Source: Welwitschia mirabilis
Taxonomy: Eukaryota > Gnetophyta > Gnetopsida > Welwitschiales
DNA length: 64,000 nucleotides
Direction of reading: 5' to 3'
Assembly (NCBI GenBank): GCA_051453625.1
Contig: JBOZIK010000001.1
Span: forward strand, 190,209,414-190,273,413
Shown here: positions 35,902-47,599 of the stretch, piece after piece
How positions within the stretch are numbered: the stretch's first letter is position 1
How the letters are laid out: every line of letters starts with the position of its first letter
Program-made: the position numbers and the translations under genes
Notes under the pieces: generated by a model
Databases searched by the model: none
What the model was told of the DNA's origin: nothing
What the model saw: only the letters and a program-made list of their open reading frames with translations

Positions 35902-37369
35902 ATTTAATTTCTTATCAAAAGCTATATGTTTTATTTTAATATGTACTTAATATACTTATGTATATTTAAAAAAACTTATCTATCCTGTACTATAATTATT
36001 AAAATAAAGTTTTTAAAGATATGTTAATTACCTAAATTTCACATTAAGTTTAAATTCTATTTAAAATTTAAAAAAAAATTTATATTTTTAGTATTATTAC
36101 TAACAACTAGTAAGGAAACATAATTCATGAGCACATAAAAAATTAATATCAAATTAGAACTTCAAGATTAGAATTCCAAAGAGACTAATGAATTCCAGTG
36201 AATAATAAAAAAAGCAAATAATAATACTAGGGTAGAATTTTTCTTTTTAACTAATGACCATATCTTTGTAATTGTCTAAAAAATTACTCCATTTTCTTAA
36301 ATTCTAAAGTACTCTCTAATCTTAGGATTTAATATAAGTATCCATATATTGTATGACAAATTAGCAATTATAGAAATGAGAATTGTTAATAAACAAATAA
36401 CAGAAAAATTTGTCCTTTTTATTTCTATAACTACATTCTTATATAATTTATGTTCCCTATTTTTTTAACTCATTTTTATGCTTTAGATTAATTAGACTTG
36501 AGTTTAGAATAACTGCTAGAATATATTAGAGAAGAGTAGCAACATAAGAGTTAGTAGCAACATTAAAGAGATTTTTAAGGAAAGACTCTAAGAGAAGATT
36601 GTGAAAACTCATACACACAAGAATAAAAGAATGATAATTCATTGTTCTTAATGAGAAAGATAACAACTAGTATGAATCTTAAAGAGATTTTATAGATATC
36701 CAATGATCCAACAAATAGAAAGGATGAACCAAAAGAGAATATTTTTTAGAACTTTCAAATCATATAAGAAGAGATATCAAAGTAATCTAAGACTAAAAAA
36801 AAGAAGAGATGATAATCTTTTGATAAGAAAGAAATCATGAAATGTATTTATCAAAGGAATAAGTATGAACAAATATATTATTTCTAGATTTTTAATATTT
36901 TCAAACTTCCATGTAATAAGTTCTAGTATTTTCAATCTTTCATGTGAAAATATAGAGGATATGAAAGTGATCTTTAACAAGACATATAATATTTTAAAAT
37001 TTTCATCAATAGTAGAAGTTTGAAGGCTTAAAATATCTTCCATTTTCAAGGCTGATAAATACTTCCTCACTCTAAAACATAAACAAGAAGAACATGAATT
37101 TTTAAGCTGCAAAATCAAAAAGAAGATTGTATACAAGTATTATTTCATAAATATATTTTAAATAATAAGTAAACAATTTAGTAAGCAACCTTGTTTTATT
37201 ATGAAATAATGTGTTTCTTATGTTAGGTTTAATATTCTTATTAATATTAATTTATTAGACTTATTATTCATAATTTTATTTTATTCTAAGTTATCATAAT
37301 CTAGTGTTATTTGCTTGAAGTTTGTAATTATTATTATTTGATATCGAGTGGTCATATAAATAAATGAAT
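35902..37369. other. Unassigned AT-rich DNA
   Basis: No supported feature. The 119-codon minus frame at 36777-37136 is the second-longest open frame of the window but has no family resemblance, no conserved motif and a Phe/Leu/Ile-heavy content expected of AT-rich random sequence. Confidence 0.35.
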
Positions 37370-37381
37370 NNNNNNNNNNNN
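37370..37381. other. Assembly gap, 12 N
   Basis: Twelve unresolved bases just before an LTR-like segment. Confidence 0.95.
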
Positions 37382-37752
37382 AGTATAATTAGAACATCAT
37401 GTAAGAATCCATAAATTATTATTATAATAACTAAGTGTCCTCATGCAACTTATTATAGCTAAAACCTTAGGTACATGCCTTTCTATAAATAGGTACCCTT
37501 AGTTAAATCATTCCTTATTCCAACTAATTTTTAACAGTTTTCAAAATTGACATCCTCTCTTCTATTGTGCAAGAACCTACCATAAGTTAATAATTGCATT
37601 TCATGTTATCTTAGAGCCTTACTTTTAGTTATTTTAATACTATAACTATAATAATGATTTTATCTAAGAATTCTAAACTCCTACATAGTTGAAACCCTAT
37701 TAAAAAATATGTTTACCATTAGCCTGTAATTGCACTGGTTAAGATCGTCTTT
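37382..37752 (+). repeat. Probable LTR fragment with promoter and primer site
   Basis: A TATA-like ctataaatag at 37482-37491 is followed about 260 bp later by acatggtacagaa (37752-37764), which resembles the initiator-Met primer site TGGTATCAGAGC with a one-base deletion and one substitution. The arrangement TATA, R/U5, primer site is that of a plus-strand LTR. No second copy was found. The 5' edge is lost in the 12-N gap. Confidence 0.4.
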
Positions 37753-37765
37753 TACATGGTACAGA

Positions 37766-38400
37766 AAACATGAATAAAAGATTTATTAATAGTGTATGCA
37801 TTTAATAATAATTCTTGTGAATACTATTATTGTTATGATAATAGCGTCTATTTCTGTGCATACAATTAGACTCTATGGTTGCATCAATGGGAAGAGCTCT
37901 CATGTGGCCATAGAAAATGATCATTAGAGACAATGATATCTATTGAGATTCTTACTATCATGGCTTGCAATATTATTTTTTATTTTGATGTTATGAAATA
38001 GAAATTTGTCTAGAATGCATGCCATTGGTTACTTGTATTGCATGTCTATCTTTTAGCTTACTCTTTTTTTATCTTTGAATAATATATTACTTTATTTATA
38101 TCCATTTGTCATCCCTAAGGTAAACTCATGTGGGAATATGATACATCACCATTCATTGAATATAAGAACCTATGCAAGATTTCTTAAATCATGATTTTCT
38201 ATCAAAATGATAATATAGTTACTATGTTTATATCATTTTCATTAACACTTTTATATTTGGTATCTATAATGATAAGTCACATGAAATAGGATTAAGAGAA
38301 AAGTAACCTTTTTCAAATTCAACAAAATGTAGGGTCATGAATGAAGAATTAGTATTTTAGTTTAAGGGATATGTAAAAATTAATGCAAGAAATGTTGTAG
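37766..38400. other. Unassigned, possibly leader of the preceding LTR element
   Basis: Nothing recognisable. Only about 0.65 kb separates the possible primer site from an RNase H remnant, so if they belong together gag, protease and RT have been deleted. Confidence 0.3.
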
Positions 38401-38559
38401 CTATTTACAAAGGGCTTAATCCATAAAATTGCAATTCAACTTAGTATATTTTACAGATTAATAAGCTTTTATAGTAGATTTTCTCAAGGAGATGTGTTCT
38501 AATTTGGTCATAAAAAATAAGGTTAAATCATTTAAGTGAACAAAAGCTATCTACGAAAT

Positions 38560-38985
38560 ATTTCACTTTTTGAAGGAAAAATATCTTTCCAACTATGATT
38601 TCTTTATTAAGATTTTAAAAAATTGTTTAAGTTAAGATTAGTTTTGGTGCAATATCCATTAAAGGTTTATTAACTTATAAATAAATATCTATTACATTCT
38701 CTAATGAGAATTTTAATGAAACTTAAAAGTACTTGATATATAAAAAGGCTTTTTATGTCATTTTGAAAGCATTAAAATATTAGAAAAATTATTGCTTTAA
38801 CATGAAATTTATCTTGCTCACTAACCATAAAGCTTTTAAATATCTTAATAAGAAATATAAATTCAGTTCTAAGTTATAAAAAGGAGTAGTAAAAAAATTA
38901 CAAGAATTCAATTTTAATATCAAGTGCAAGAAAGGATCAACAAATTAAGGGGGGATGCACTTTATCAAAAACTATGGATACTTAT
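38560..38985 (+). pseudogene. Ty3/gypsy RNase H remnant
   Basis: On the plus strand, near 38740-38790, FYVILKALKYWKNY matches the FYAIVRAL-HWRHYL block. It is followed by MKFILLTNHKAFKYLNKK (38800-38850), matching EFVLYTDHEALKYLN with the catalytic Asp now Asn, and by LQEFNFNIKCKKGSTN (38905-38950), matching the FLQ-FNF-IKHKSG-TN end. Upstream 38430-38700 shows fainter RT-end resemblance. The type differs from A/B (more like CRM or Galadriel-group gypsy). It is cut off at about 38990, next to the LTR of B. Confidence 0.78.
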
Positions 38986-39227
38986 TTAGAGTATTATTTT
39001 TGTTACACGCTTGTTGCAATGTTAATTATGCAATATTTGAATCATTCAAAAAAAACTTGTAAATCATAATGCTTGCAAAAAATACACACTCGTATAGATG
39101 GGAGTTAACCCAAATATCATAATCCCTTAAAGGCACTAGGCTAGAAGTTAGAGAATTAATTTCCAAAAGTATTTTTTATCTTTTCTATTTTAGTAAATAA
39201 AAGTAAACAAATATGAAATTACAATGC

Positions 39228-39237
39228 NNNNNNNNNN
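39228..39237. other. Assembly gap, 10 N
   Basis: Ten N within the 3' LTR of element B. The two sibling LTR copies suggest that about ten to fifteen bases are missing, rich in atgatg. Confidence 0.95.
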
Positions 39238-39733
39238 TGAAAGGTAAAATGCAAAGGATGAAAATAGAAATGAGATGGATTCTAGTTGGACACTAATCCT
39301 TCTGTCACAAGAGCTATTTCTATATAAGTTAGATCAACTAGGAAGAGTTATATTACTTGTTCCTAGATAATATAAACTATAAGAATTATCAAATAGAATA
39401 TGATAATGCATTATAGAATTGAAATAAAATAGTAATGCAAATCTAAACTAAAAAAATCAACCTTAATAAAGGTTGCCCTTATGATCTAAGTAAACTATAA
39501 AACTCTCACTAAAGTATAATTAAATTAAACCATAAGGAACATAAACACAATTATAGTGAAAAGAGTAATTGAATTGATCATGAAACTTTTACATCCACTT
39601 ATAACAAAGTAGCATCACCTTAATCGAGGATACTCAACCCAACACTATGGTAAATATCTCTTTGTAGCTCCTAGATGGACCTCTTGAACATCAGGTAAAA
39701 AATATAAAAAAGAAATGGAATGAAAAGAAAGGG

Positions 39734-39741
39734 TATTTATA
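39734..39741 (-). promoter_or_regulatory. TATA-like box in Athila LTR (B)
   Basis: Minus strand TATAAATA preceded by CTA-type context, at the same LTR position as in element A. Confidence 0.5.
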
Positions 39742-40850
39742 GTTTTACATTAAAGTTCTAGAAGTGTAACCTTAGAAATTAGAGAAGAAACCCTAGTAGC
39801 CCATATGGGTTACATAACCCTATTACCAAGAGATATCTTTCTATCCATAAAAAGATAGCTATTGTCTTAACTATCATAGGGATGATAATGGAAATGTCAC
39901 TCTATGTTAAAAGGTGATATATTAGCTTTAGGCTATGCAGTCAACTTTGAAAACTCTATTTATGTTAGTAGTACTCTCATCCTACCTATCATGGAGATGA
40001 TAGAGGGGTAAAAAAGAGGACGATAGGCTTTCTCATCCTCTAACTTTAGGAGAAATTAGTCTTCTACATGGTAAATCCTTCCTTCAAAATATGAAGTATC
40101 AAAACAAGCCTAAGATTCCTCCAAATATGCTAAGAATCCATAATCATTACTATTGCATTCAAACCTATACAAATGTCCTATAAAATTACTTAAAATATAC
40201 TGCCAAATTCTAATAAATTAGCATCACAACATAGACTTCAATTTAGCCTTATCAGTCCTTAACAAAGTGAGTGATCAACTATATTATAAGCCAATTTAAC
40301 TAAGATAAACAATAGCTAGAAAAAGGTAATTTTAGTTCAAGTTTACCATGTAGGAATAAACATCCAAAACAAATTAACTGATACAAATATAAACATTTTC
40401 CTAAGCCCCTTATTTAAACACATTGCCATAGAAAGAATGAATGTCATACACATACAAAAATCATAAAATGTAATAGTCATAGCTCAAAAAATAATAATGT
40501 ATATTCATAATGCAAGACAGTGATACTGAAAGTGATATGTAAAACTTAAGTAGTAATAATATCAAAGAATAATGCATCCAAAGTTCATTAATATATCTTA
40601 CAAAGGTAAAGTTCAAGAGTAATCTTAGCATTATTTTCCTCAGATGATCTGAAACATAGCTCCAGGAAAACTCTATGAGTGTGCTGCTATGCTCTTGCTA
40701 AATAAAGTTCATGAAATTTATTCATGTAACATGAAATCATATCCAAATAATTCATTATAAATATGTATCATGAAAGCTCAAACATGATTCTTTTTTAAAA
40801 TTTTAAATTTTTGCTTAGTATCTTAGAAGAATGCTTAGAAAGGTGTCCTA

Positions 40851-41275
40851 TCCTTCCTACAAGTGAAGTAAGACATCCCATATTACATAGGATTAAAAGA
40901 ATGATTTTCATCATGGATATTATGGGGATAATAGACATCAGATGATGGTTATCAAATGAGATGTTTAAAAAGATAGGAAAATCTCAAAAAAGTCTAAAAT
41001 CAAGTAAGCAAATGAAGAGCAATAGAAAGTAGAAAACAAGGTAAAGAGTAAAAAATTATCTTGAAAAACATGATTAGAATGAAAAGAGGTCTATGCAAAA
41101 AGGATGGTAAAAAGAAGAAAATGCACTAATCAGAAAGAAGCAATGCTTATAGGAACCCCTCAAATGTGCTCGAACTCCATAAGCCTAAAAAAGTAAGAAG
41201 TGAAACTTAAAATTTATTATCATCACCTATCAAAAAGAGAAATAATAATCCTCATGGATAGAAGATAGGAGTATT
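40851..41275 (-). other. 3' spacer of element B, shortened
   Basis: Matches A from 28581 to about 29025 (shared aaaatgcactaat, aagcaatgct, cctcaaatgtgc and catcacctatca blocks). It then switches at about 41275 into RT sequence equal to A at about 32250, marking the deletion junction. Confidence 0.7.
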
Positions 41276-41760
41276 AATGTATTTTAATAGAATCCTTTAT
41301 CATATTAGAAAATATTCCCATCATTGCTTATTGGAAAGTTCTAAGAGTGTTGCAAAGTCCAAAGGGTATTCATATAAAGGCAAAGGTTCCAAAGGATGAT
41401 GTAAAGGTTGTTTTGACTTGGTTTTCACTTGCTATGCACACTTGATTATAGTCACTATACCCATCAAGAAAACAATAATAGGCATGATCTTGAATTCTAT
41501 CAAGTAATTAATCAAGAAAGAATAAAGGGCAATGATCCTTTCAGTGACCTCATTAAGTTCTCTAAAATCAATGTACATTCTACATTTTCCCTCCTTTTTT
41601 GGAATGACTATCAAACGTCTATTTCACTCACTATTGAATATATCATATATATCCTAGCATCCATAAGTTTAATAATTTATTCTTTAATTATTTACATAAG
41701 GGCTAGGTTGAGTCTTCTTTGGAGTTGCCTAACAAATTTAACATTATCCTCAAAGTAAAC
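41276..41760 (-). pseudogene. Athila-type RT N-terminal half (element B)
   Basis: The frame 41614-41432 begins VIPKKEGKCRMYIDFRELNEVTE, the same palm block as in A. FL-GY-GY-Q-like and GLCNTL-like blocks follow toward 41330. The stretch ends at the deletion junction just past the position of the catalytic MDD motif, which is no longer present. The overlapping 109-codon plus-strand frame at 41429-41758 is the antisense shadow. Confidence 0.82.
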
Positions 41761-41947
41761 TTTATATTAAATAATAGAAAGAGGGATGGTAGCTAAGTCT
41801 TTGTGAGTCCAAGAAAAGGCATCTTCTTTACAAGTTAAGAGTAATATCAAGTTGGATTCTTATTAAGGAGTAAGAAATTCACTTATTATTAGATGTTACT
41901 TTTAATTAACAAATAGAAAAATGTATTTTAGACCTTTAGACAATCCC

Positions 41948-42600
41948 TTAAGTCCTAAGTTGGAATTTTTTGCTTATCCCATTTGTCATAAAAATGACAG
42001 ATTTGGAATGATACTTTAAAAATAGGTTTTCTAGTGAATAAACATATTGATTTTTGTTGAAAGATCTCTCATTCTCATACTCAAGACAGTGTGTTTCAGT
42101 TGGGTCATCAGACAAAGTTGGTTTTTGTAATATTATCAATCTCTCCTTAATTGGCTAATATTGTAAAAATAAGGTTGGTTTAAGTTCTTCTTCTAAGTTA
42201 AACTCATCTCTTATGTTCTTTTTAATAGCATCAAAAACTCAAATGGTAAACTTTTTATTTTTTATATGACATGCCATCATTTTGGTTTGTGTGTCAATGA
42301 TACAATGGGTAGTTGCACGAAAGGCTCTTTCTAAGAGTAGTGGATAACCTTCATTATGTTCTACCTTAATGATGACCACATATATGGGATATAAATCTTC
42401 CTCAATTTGAATGATAAGGTTCTTGATAATCCTTAATGATTTTGTAATTAAAGTATTAGCTAATTTCAAGATAATTCATGTAGGTTCTATTCTGTTTTCT
42501 AACCCAAATCTTTTTCATATGTGAAGAGATATGACGTTGATACTAGCTTCTATGTTAATTAAAGCTTTTTGAATTTTTTTATTTTTTGTTTCTTTAAGAT
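41948..42600 (-). pseudogene. Athila-type protease and linker (element B)
   Basis: ALINIEASINVISLHM-like sequence near 42550-42505 matches the protease active-site block DLGASINVM, with Asp and Gly both lost. The frame 42469-42239 (76 codons) holds the second half, with IQIEEDLYPIYVVIIKVEH and an LLERAF block where the family has ILGRPFL. The frame 42139-41948 (63 codons) is the linker to RT containing DDPTETHCLEYENE. Confidence 0.8.
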
Positions 42601-43379
42601 CTTTGAATTTAGGCTACTTTTTCATAACTAAGTTGGAAATAGATTAAGTAAAAAAAAATTTTCTAGGAATGATACATTTTTGTTTACTTCTTACTAAGTC
42701 TTTCCACAACTTAGAATATTTAGGATTTTCTTAAAGAGTTTCAAAATAGGTAAGTTGATGTCTACTTTTTACATCAAGGTTTTCAAATTCTCATCAAAGG
42801 TATAATTCATGTTTAACCTATTAAGCTAAAGAGTAGATGGTTTCTTTCCTTTATTTTCTTGTAAAGAATATGTAATAAAGTTCTTAGCATGTGATGTTTA
42901 TGCGAAGTCATATGAGTCCAACATTTCTACATCATCTTTCTCATTATATTTTTTGTTATTTCTGGAAGTTAAAACCTCATGGGTAGGAGGTTTTTCTATC
43001 ATTTCCACTTCTTGGTATCACCTTCAAATCTCTCTTGACTTCATTTGAATTTGATAAAGTTGAGATGCAAGAGAGCCTTATGGCCTTTGATTGGCAAGCA
43101 TCATTTTTTAAATCACATTTACTAAGTTTTTAATATTACTATTAGATTTTTAATATTATTGTTCATCTTTTCTCATACCTTTTTTAATTCTTCTATGGAG
43201 TCTCTAAGTGGATCATTTTAATTTGATTGAAAATTAAAGTTATTTAGTTAGAAGTTTGAATTCTTGAATCTATTCGTAAAAGGTTTCTATTATGATTGTC
43301 CACCTAATTTTTGTTGAAACTATAATTGACTTTTAAATTTAAGTATTATTTGGTTTAATGCACAAACTACATCAAACAT
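42601..43379 (-). other. Gag-protease linker of element B
   Basis: Decayed sequence collinear with 33640-34300 of element A, including shared tttctacatcatc and ccttcaaatctctcttgac stretches on the plus strand. In Athila elements this low-complexity linker joins the zinc knuckle to protease. No open frame of note. Confidence 0.55.
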
Positions 43380-44190
43380 CTTCTCTTTACAAGTTGGAAA
43401 TAAGGGATACTCTTTAGTTGGATGAGAGTTATCTTCACAAATTTTACAAGTTGAGGTTGTGTTTTTATCTTTTACTACCTTTGCATCAACTATCAATTAA
43501 GTGTACTTCTCTAAAGTGGTAGTGAAATCCTTAGTTAAATTTGTTGAGTTACCTCTCTTATCTTCTTTATCATGTTTAACCTCCTTTAAATCTTTTATGG
43601 TTTGTCCTACAATTCAATTTTTCTTAGTGGGTTGAGGTCAAGTTTGACTTATTTCTATTAAGTTTTTAAACACATTCCATGCATCTTCTAAAATTAAGTT
43701 CATTAAGTTTCCATCTTAAGGAAAGTCTACAAGTTGTTTAGTTTGACTATGCAACCCATTTTAGAAATAATCAACTAGTTCTTCTTTATGAAATTCATCA
43801 ATAGGATTGGAATGGCTAGCTATGATAAAATGTTCATAAGTTGTGGCATAATCCTCATGAGGCTATTGTTAAAAGTTGGTAACTTCTTTTCTTATTTTTC
43901 TCATGAAACTTTCACTCAAAAATCTTTTGATAAAAAGTCCTTGCACTTGAATTCATGATTTAAAACTCTTATGTGAAATGGTTTTTAGTAAAACATTTTT
44001 CCCTTATTCTAAGTATGACTGACAAAATAATCATGTAAGTATGATTACTAATATGTTTCTTTCCATTTCTTGAGGTAATCACAAGTTGTTCAATATCAGC
44101 TAGATGTTGGAAAGGGTCTTTCTTAGGTTCCTCTAAAAAATTTGTATAAGCACTTAAATTTCTTAATTCTACATCATCATCGGGAGGTAA
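43380..44190 (-). pseudogene. Athila-type gag with zinc knuckle (element B)
   Basis: The minus strand at 43448-43407 reads CKICEDNSHPTKEY: a C-x2-C-x4-H-x4-C nucleocapsid knuckle whose last Cys is now Tyr (TGT to TAT, a G-to-A change). Upstream (43900-43650) broken frames show the capsid block HFIIASHSNPIDEFHKEELV, then DYFQNGLHSQTKQLVD and NLILEDAWNVF, matching Athila capsid blocks. It is the clearest gag of this family in the window. Confidence 0.8.
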
Positions 44191-45005
44191 GTCAAATGGA
44201 TTTTGGATTTCACATTTTCTATTAGCAATTAAATTTCTAAGAGTAACATTTACATTTGAATTAGGAGTTCTATTATATTTAGCATATTAGATGAAGTAAC
44301 TTACTTTTTTTTATAATGATTTTAATATATTTGAAGAAGAAATAACATGATCTACTTCTATACTATAATTTTCCTTTGCAAAATCTGATTCTAAAATAAT
44401 AAAAGTAGAAAAATCTTCTTCTTTAATTCTTGGAATTTATTTATCTAGGGTGTGCATACCTAGATTTTACTCGAAGTCGCATAATCCTTCTCTAATATTT
44501 TCTTAATCAAGTTTCTCTCTCTCTGATATTTCATCTTTCTACTAGAGTTTACCATGTCCCTACATACTTAGATAGTAAACAAAAAACCAAAATAAAAAAC
44601 AACTAACTATCATCCACCAGATCATGGAAACAATAGGAAGGATAATGATTACAATAATATAAAACTAAACTTAGGTAAAAGTTGCCAAATCCAAAAAATA
44701 AGACTATTATCCAAGATGTCATGGGGATGATAAAGAAAACAATATAAGTTTTATTGCTCATATACAGACAAAAAGAAAAATTGTGAAAAAGAAAATAAAT
44801 TTAAAAATTTAAGACTATCATTTCCAATATCATGAGGATGACAAAGAGGATGTGAGAGACCCCTAAAGCTATGAAATATAAAAATTACTGAAAATAAACC
44901 TACTTAAGCTATGCTACAAATATAGTACTATTTCAAATAAATAACCTGAATAGAAATTTGAGATACTTATTTAGATAGTGACAATTCTCCAAATCCTTAT
45001 GGCCT
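44191..45005 (-). other. Gag N-terminus and leader of element B
   Basis: Between primer site and capsid, about 0.8 kb of worn sequence. Near 44700-44850 it carries two copies of a tatcatccaagatgtcatgggatga-like motif that also occurs in the LTRs. No start codon for gag can be defended. Confidence 0.45.
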
Positions 45006-45023
45006 TCTATAGCAAGGGAGCCA
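45006..45023 (-). other. Primer binding site of element B (tRNA-Asp type)
   Basis: The minus strand reads TGGCTCCCTTGCTATAGA, matching 12 of 18 positions of TGGCGCCGTTGCCGGGGA. The preceding CATT and the following AGGCCATAAGGATTTGGAGAA also fit the usual context of Athila/Tat elements. Most mismatches are C-to-T or G-to-A. Confidence 0.75.
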
Positions 45024-45025
45024 AA

Positions 45026-45535
45026 TGTTATGGTGTGAATTATGCAATTCTTAAGTCCTTAGGCAAAACCTATAAATCACAATACTTGTAGAAAACACAC
45101 TGGTATAGATGGAAATTGGCCTGAGTGTCGTAATCAATTAAAAATCATAAAGCTAAAAGTTAGAAAATTAATTTTCACAAAGTATTTTTAATATTTTTTA
45201 TTTCATTAAATGGAAGTAAACAAGAATGTAAATATAATGCAATGATGAATGATGGTAAAAATGGAATGGATGAAAGGAAAGTAAGATGGATTCTATTTGG
45301 ATTCTAATCCTCCTATCACAAGAGCTATTTCCTTATAACTTAGATTAACTAGAAAGAGTTCTATTACTTATTCCTAGCAAAAATAAACTATAAGAATTGT
45401 CACATAGATTATGAATAATGTAATTATAAAATAGCAATGCAAATCTAAACTAACAAAATCAACCTTGACAAAGGTTACTCTTATGATCTAAATAAACTAT
45501 AGAACTATTACTAAACTACAATTAACTTAAACCAT
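45026..45535 (-). repeat. 5' LTR of element B, truncated
   Basis: The LTR 3' end (CA at 45026-45027) lies two bases from the primer site. It aligns with 39028 onward and 26712 onward for about 510 bp. At 45535 it changes within one step into the minus-strand copia RT/RNase H region of element C, losing the rest of its 5' part, including the promoter. Confidence 0.8.
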
Positions 45536-45559
45536 ATTAAAGTATCTTCTTTGTAGTAA

Positions 45560-46500
45560 TAAGATGAGATTCTTTTGGTTTACTTTAATACCTAGCACAC
45601 AAACCAACACTAAATGCTATGTCAAGATGACTAGCTCTTAGATACAAGAGACTTCTAATAATGCTACAATATAATGTTTAGTCCACATCCTTGCTTTTTT
45701 TATTAAGAGAAAGTTTGATGTTCATGGCCATTGGAGAGTCCATACACTTGGTATTTTCAAGTCTAAATTTTTTGATTAGATTTGAAGAGTATTTCTTCTA
45801 ACTAATGAAGATACCATTTTCATGTTATTAGATTTGTAGGCTTAAAAACATATTAACTGGTTTAACCATACTCATTTCAAACTTGAAACTTATTATATTT
45901 GCAAAATCATTTGATAATATTTTACTAGTTAGCATGAAAATAATGTCATCCATATATATTTGAACCAAAATTAAATCATCATTTAATAAGTTTATAAATA
46001 AAGTTTTGTTAATGAAGCCTCTAGTAAAATCATGCTAAAGTAAAAAATAGGAAATCTTTTCATACCATGCTTTGGGAGATTGTTTTAACCTATATAAATC
46101 CTTATTAAGTTTATACACATAATCTAGTTTATGAGAATTAGTAAATCCTTGTGGTTGTTTCACATAAACTTTTTCCTCAATGTGGCACCCTTTACCTCCA
46201 TTTGAAAAACTTTAATTTTATTAGGCAAAAGCTAGAAAAAGATTTATATACTTTAGCCTGGTAATAAGAGCAAATGTGTCATCACAATCTACTCCTTCTA
46301 TTTAAGAGTACCCTTGATCTACAAGTCTAGATTTGTTTTTATTAATGTCATTCTTTTTATTTACTTTATTTCTAAAAATCCATTTTGTATCTATAACATT
46401 TTTTTTGGTTACTTTAGGAACAAGATACCATACTTGATTTTGGGAGAATTGTTCTTCTTATTTTGCATTCATCCAATAAGGATTAGATTTAGCATCCTTA
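45560..46500 (-). pseudogene. Ty1/copia reverse transcriptase (element C)
   Basis: Blocks in order on the minus strand: ALITRLKYINLFLAFA (46275-46230), VYVKQPQGFTNSHKLDYVYKL (46170-46105), LYRLKQSPKAWYEKI (46095-46050), then IYMDDIIF with the catalytic YMDD intact at 45956-45945, FEMSMV and FLSLQI, and the end block SLLYLRASHLDIAFSVG (45625-45585). The catalytic pair is kept, but stops and frame breaks elsewhere make it a pseudogene. The domain ends at the truncation. Confidence 0.9.
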
Positions 46501-46517
46501 AAAGTTCTTCATTCCAC

Positions 46518-47570
46518 CTAAGATAATAGAGAAATATGAGAACTAAAAGTCTTAAGAGAGTTCCTAATAATAATACCTTGTTGAATATTTCTAATGATTG
46601 AGTCCAAAGTATAATCCTTGAGTTCTTTGATTTCTGGTGTTGTCTTATCTCTTGGGTTATCTTTGTTATAGCAGAAAGAAGAAGGAACTAAATTTTTATC
46701 AGGTTCAGAGGATTTTATGGTATTAGGTATATCATAAATTTTCACATTAATAGATACTTCCATATGAAGAGTGTATTTGTTAAACACTCTATAAGCTCTA
46801 CTCAATTGAAACTATCCTAATAAAATTCCTTCATTAGATTTAGAATCAAATTTGGCTAAATCCTTTCTATTTCTCAGGATAAAATACTTTGCAAAGGTTT
46901 TGAAATAGGATATATTTGGCTTCTTCCCTTTTCAGAGTTCATAAGAAGTTTTAGAAGTTTCAAGTCTTAAACAAACTTTGTTTAAAATATAACATATTGT
47001 ATTCACTGCTTTAGTTCAAAATGTTTTTGCAATATCTTTGCATTTAGCATAACTCTTATCATATCTAATAGTATTCAATTTTTTCTTTTTATTATCCCAT
47101 TTGTTGAGGAGTATTTGGAGCTGAGAATTTGTGGGCAATTCCATTTGAGTTGCAATAATATTTAAATCTTTTTTTTTAAACTCTTTATCATGATCACTTA
47201 GAATTTCTTAATTACATATCCCTTTTTAGTTTGGAATTTCTTACAAATTCTAATAAAGTTATTATAAGCATTAGATTTAGCATAAAGAAAGGCTACCTAA
47301 TAAAATATAGAAAAATCATTAGTCATGACTAAAAAATATCTTTTTCTAAATAAGATTTCTATTTGAATAAGACCAACCAAATCCATATGAATTAAATCTA
47401 ATGGCTTACTAGTAGTAAATTACTAATTATTTTATGAGAAGCTTTGGTTTGTTTTCCTTTTTTGAAAGCATCACATAAGTCTTTGTGAGTGATAGAGAGT
47501 TTTGGAAGACCTCTAACAATCTCATCATGACATATTTTCTTCAAAATTTTAAAGCTAATATGACCTAAAC
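46518..47570 (-). pseudogene. Ty1/copia GAG-pre-integrase, integrase and linker (element C)
   Basis: Near 47575-47440: CLGHISFKILKKI, VRGLPKLSITHKDLC and DAFKKGKQTKASH, the pre-integrase zinc region with the second Cys of C-x2-C lost. Near 47140-47080: NGIAHKFSAPNTPQQ, the conserved block before the catalytic Glu. At 46840-46750: SNEGILLGYS-like sequence, then SRAYRVFNKYTLHMEVSINV, the integrase C-terminal block. The 95-codon frame 46805-46518 continues into the QGI-IRNSL-like linker before RT. Confidence 0.88.
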
Positions 47571-47599
47571 ATTGATGTCAGATGATGTCTTCTTTAATA

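Larger units (their letters stand above)
39028..40850 (-). repeat. 3' LTR of element B
   Basis: Aligns with A (26712-28580) throughout: the gaattatgcaat end, the actaggctagaagttagag block, the cctagatgg block, the TATA-like box and the tail ending at gaatgcttagaaagg. A 10-N gap lies at 39228-39237 where A has a short atgatg-rich stretch. The outer end at about 39010-39028 abuts the plus-strand RNase H remnant. Confidence 0.75.
39028..45535 (-). mobile_element. Element B: internally deleted Athila-like retrotransposon
   Basis: Same family and strand as A. From 5' to 3' on the minus strand: truncated 5' LTR (45535-45026), primer site (45023-45006), leader, gag (44.2-43.4 kb), protease (42.6 kb), RT N-terminal half (41.76-41.28 kb), then a direct jump into the 3' spacer and 3' LTR. 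Comparison with A shows that the RT catalytic half, RNase H, integrase and part of the spacer, about 3.2 kb, are missing. Confidence 0.85.

Noticed and set aside
36777-37136. 119-codon minus-strand open frame
   Set aside because: No motif, no homologous neighbour and Phe/Leu/Ile-heavy content expected by chance in AT-rich DNA; no start context or flanking gene structure.
41429-41758. 109-codon plus-strand open frame
   Set aside because: It lies antisense to a well-supported Athila RT on the minus strand (ECR-YIDFRELNE-like block), so it is a shadow.
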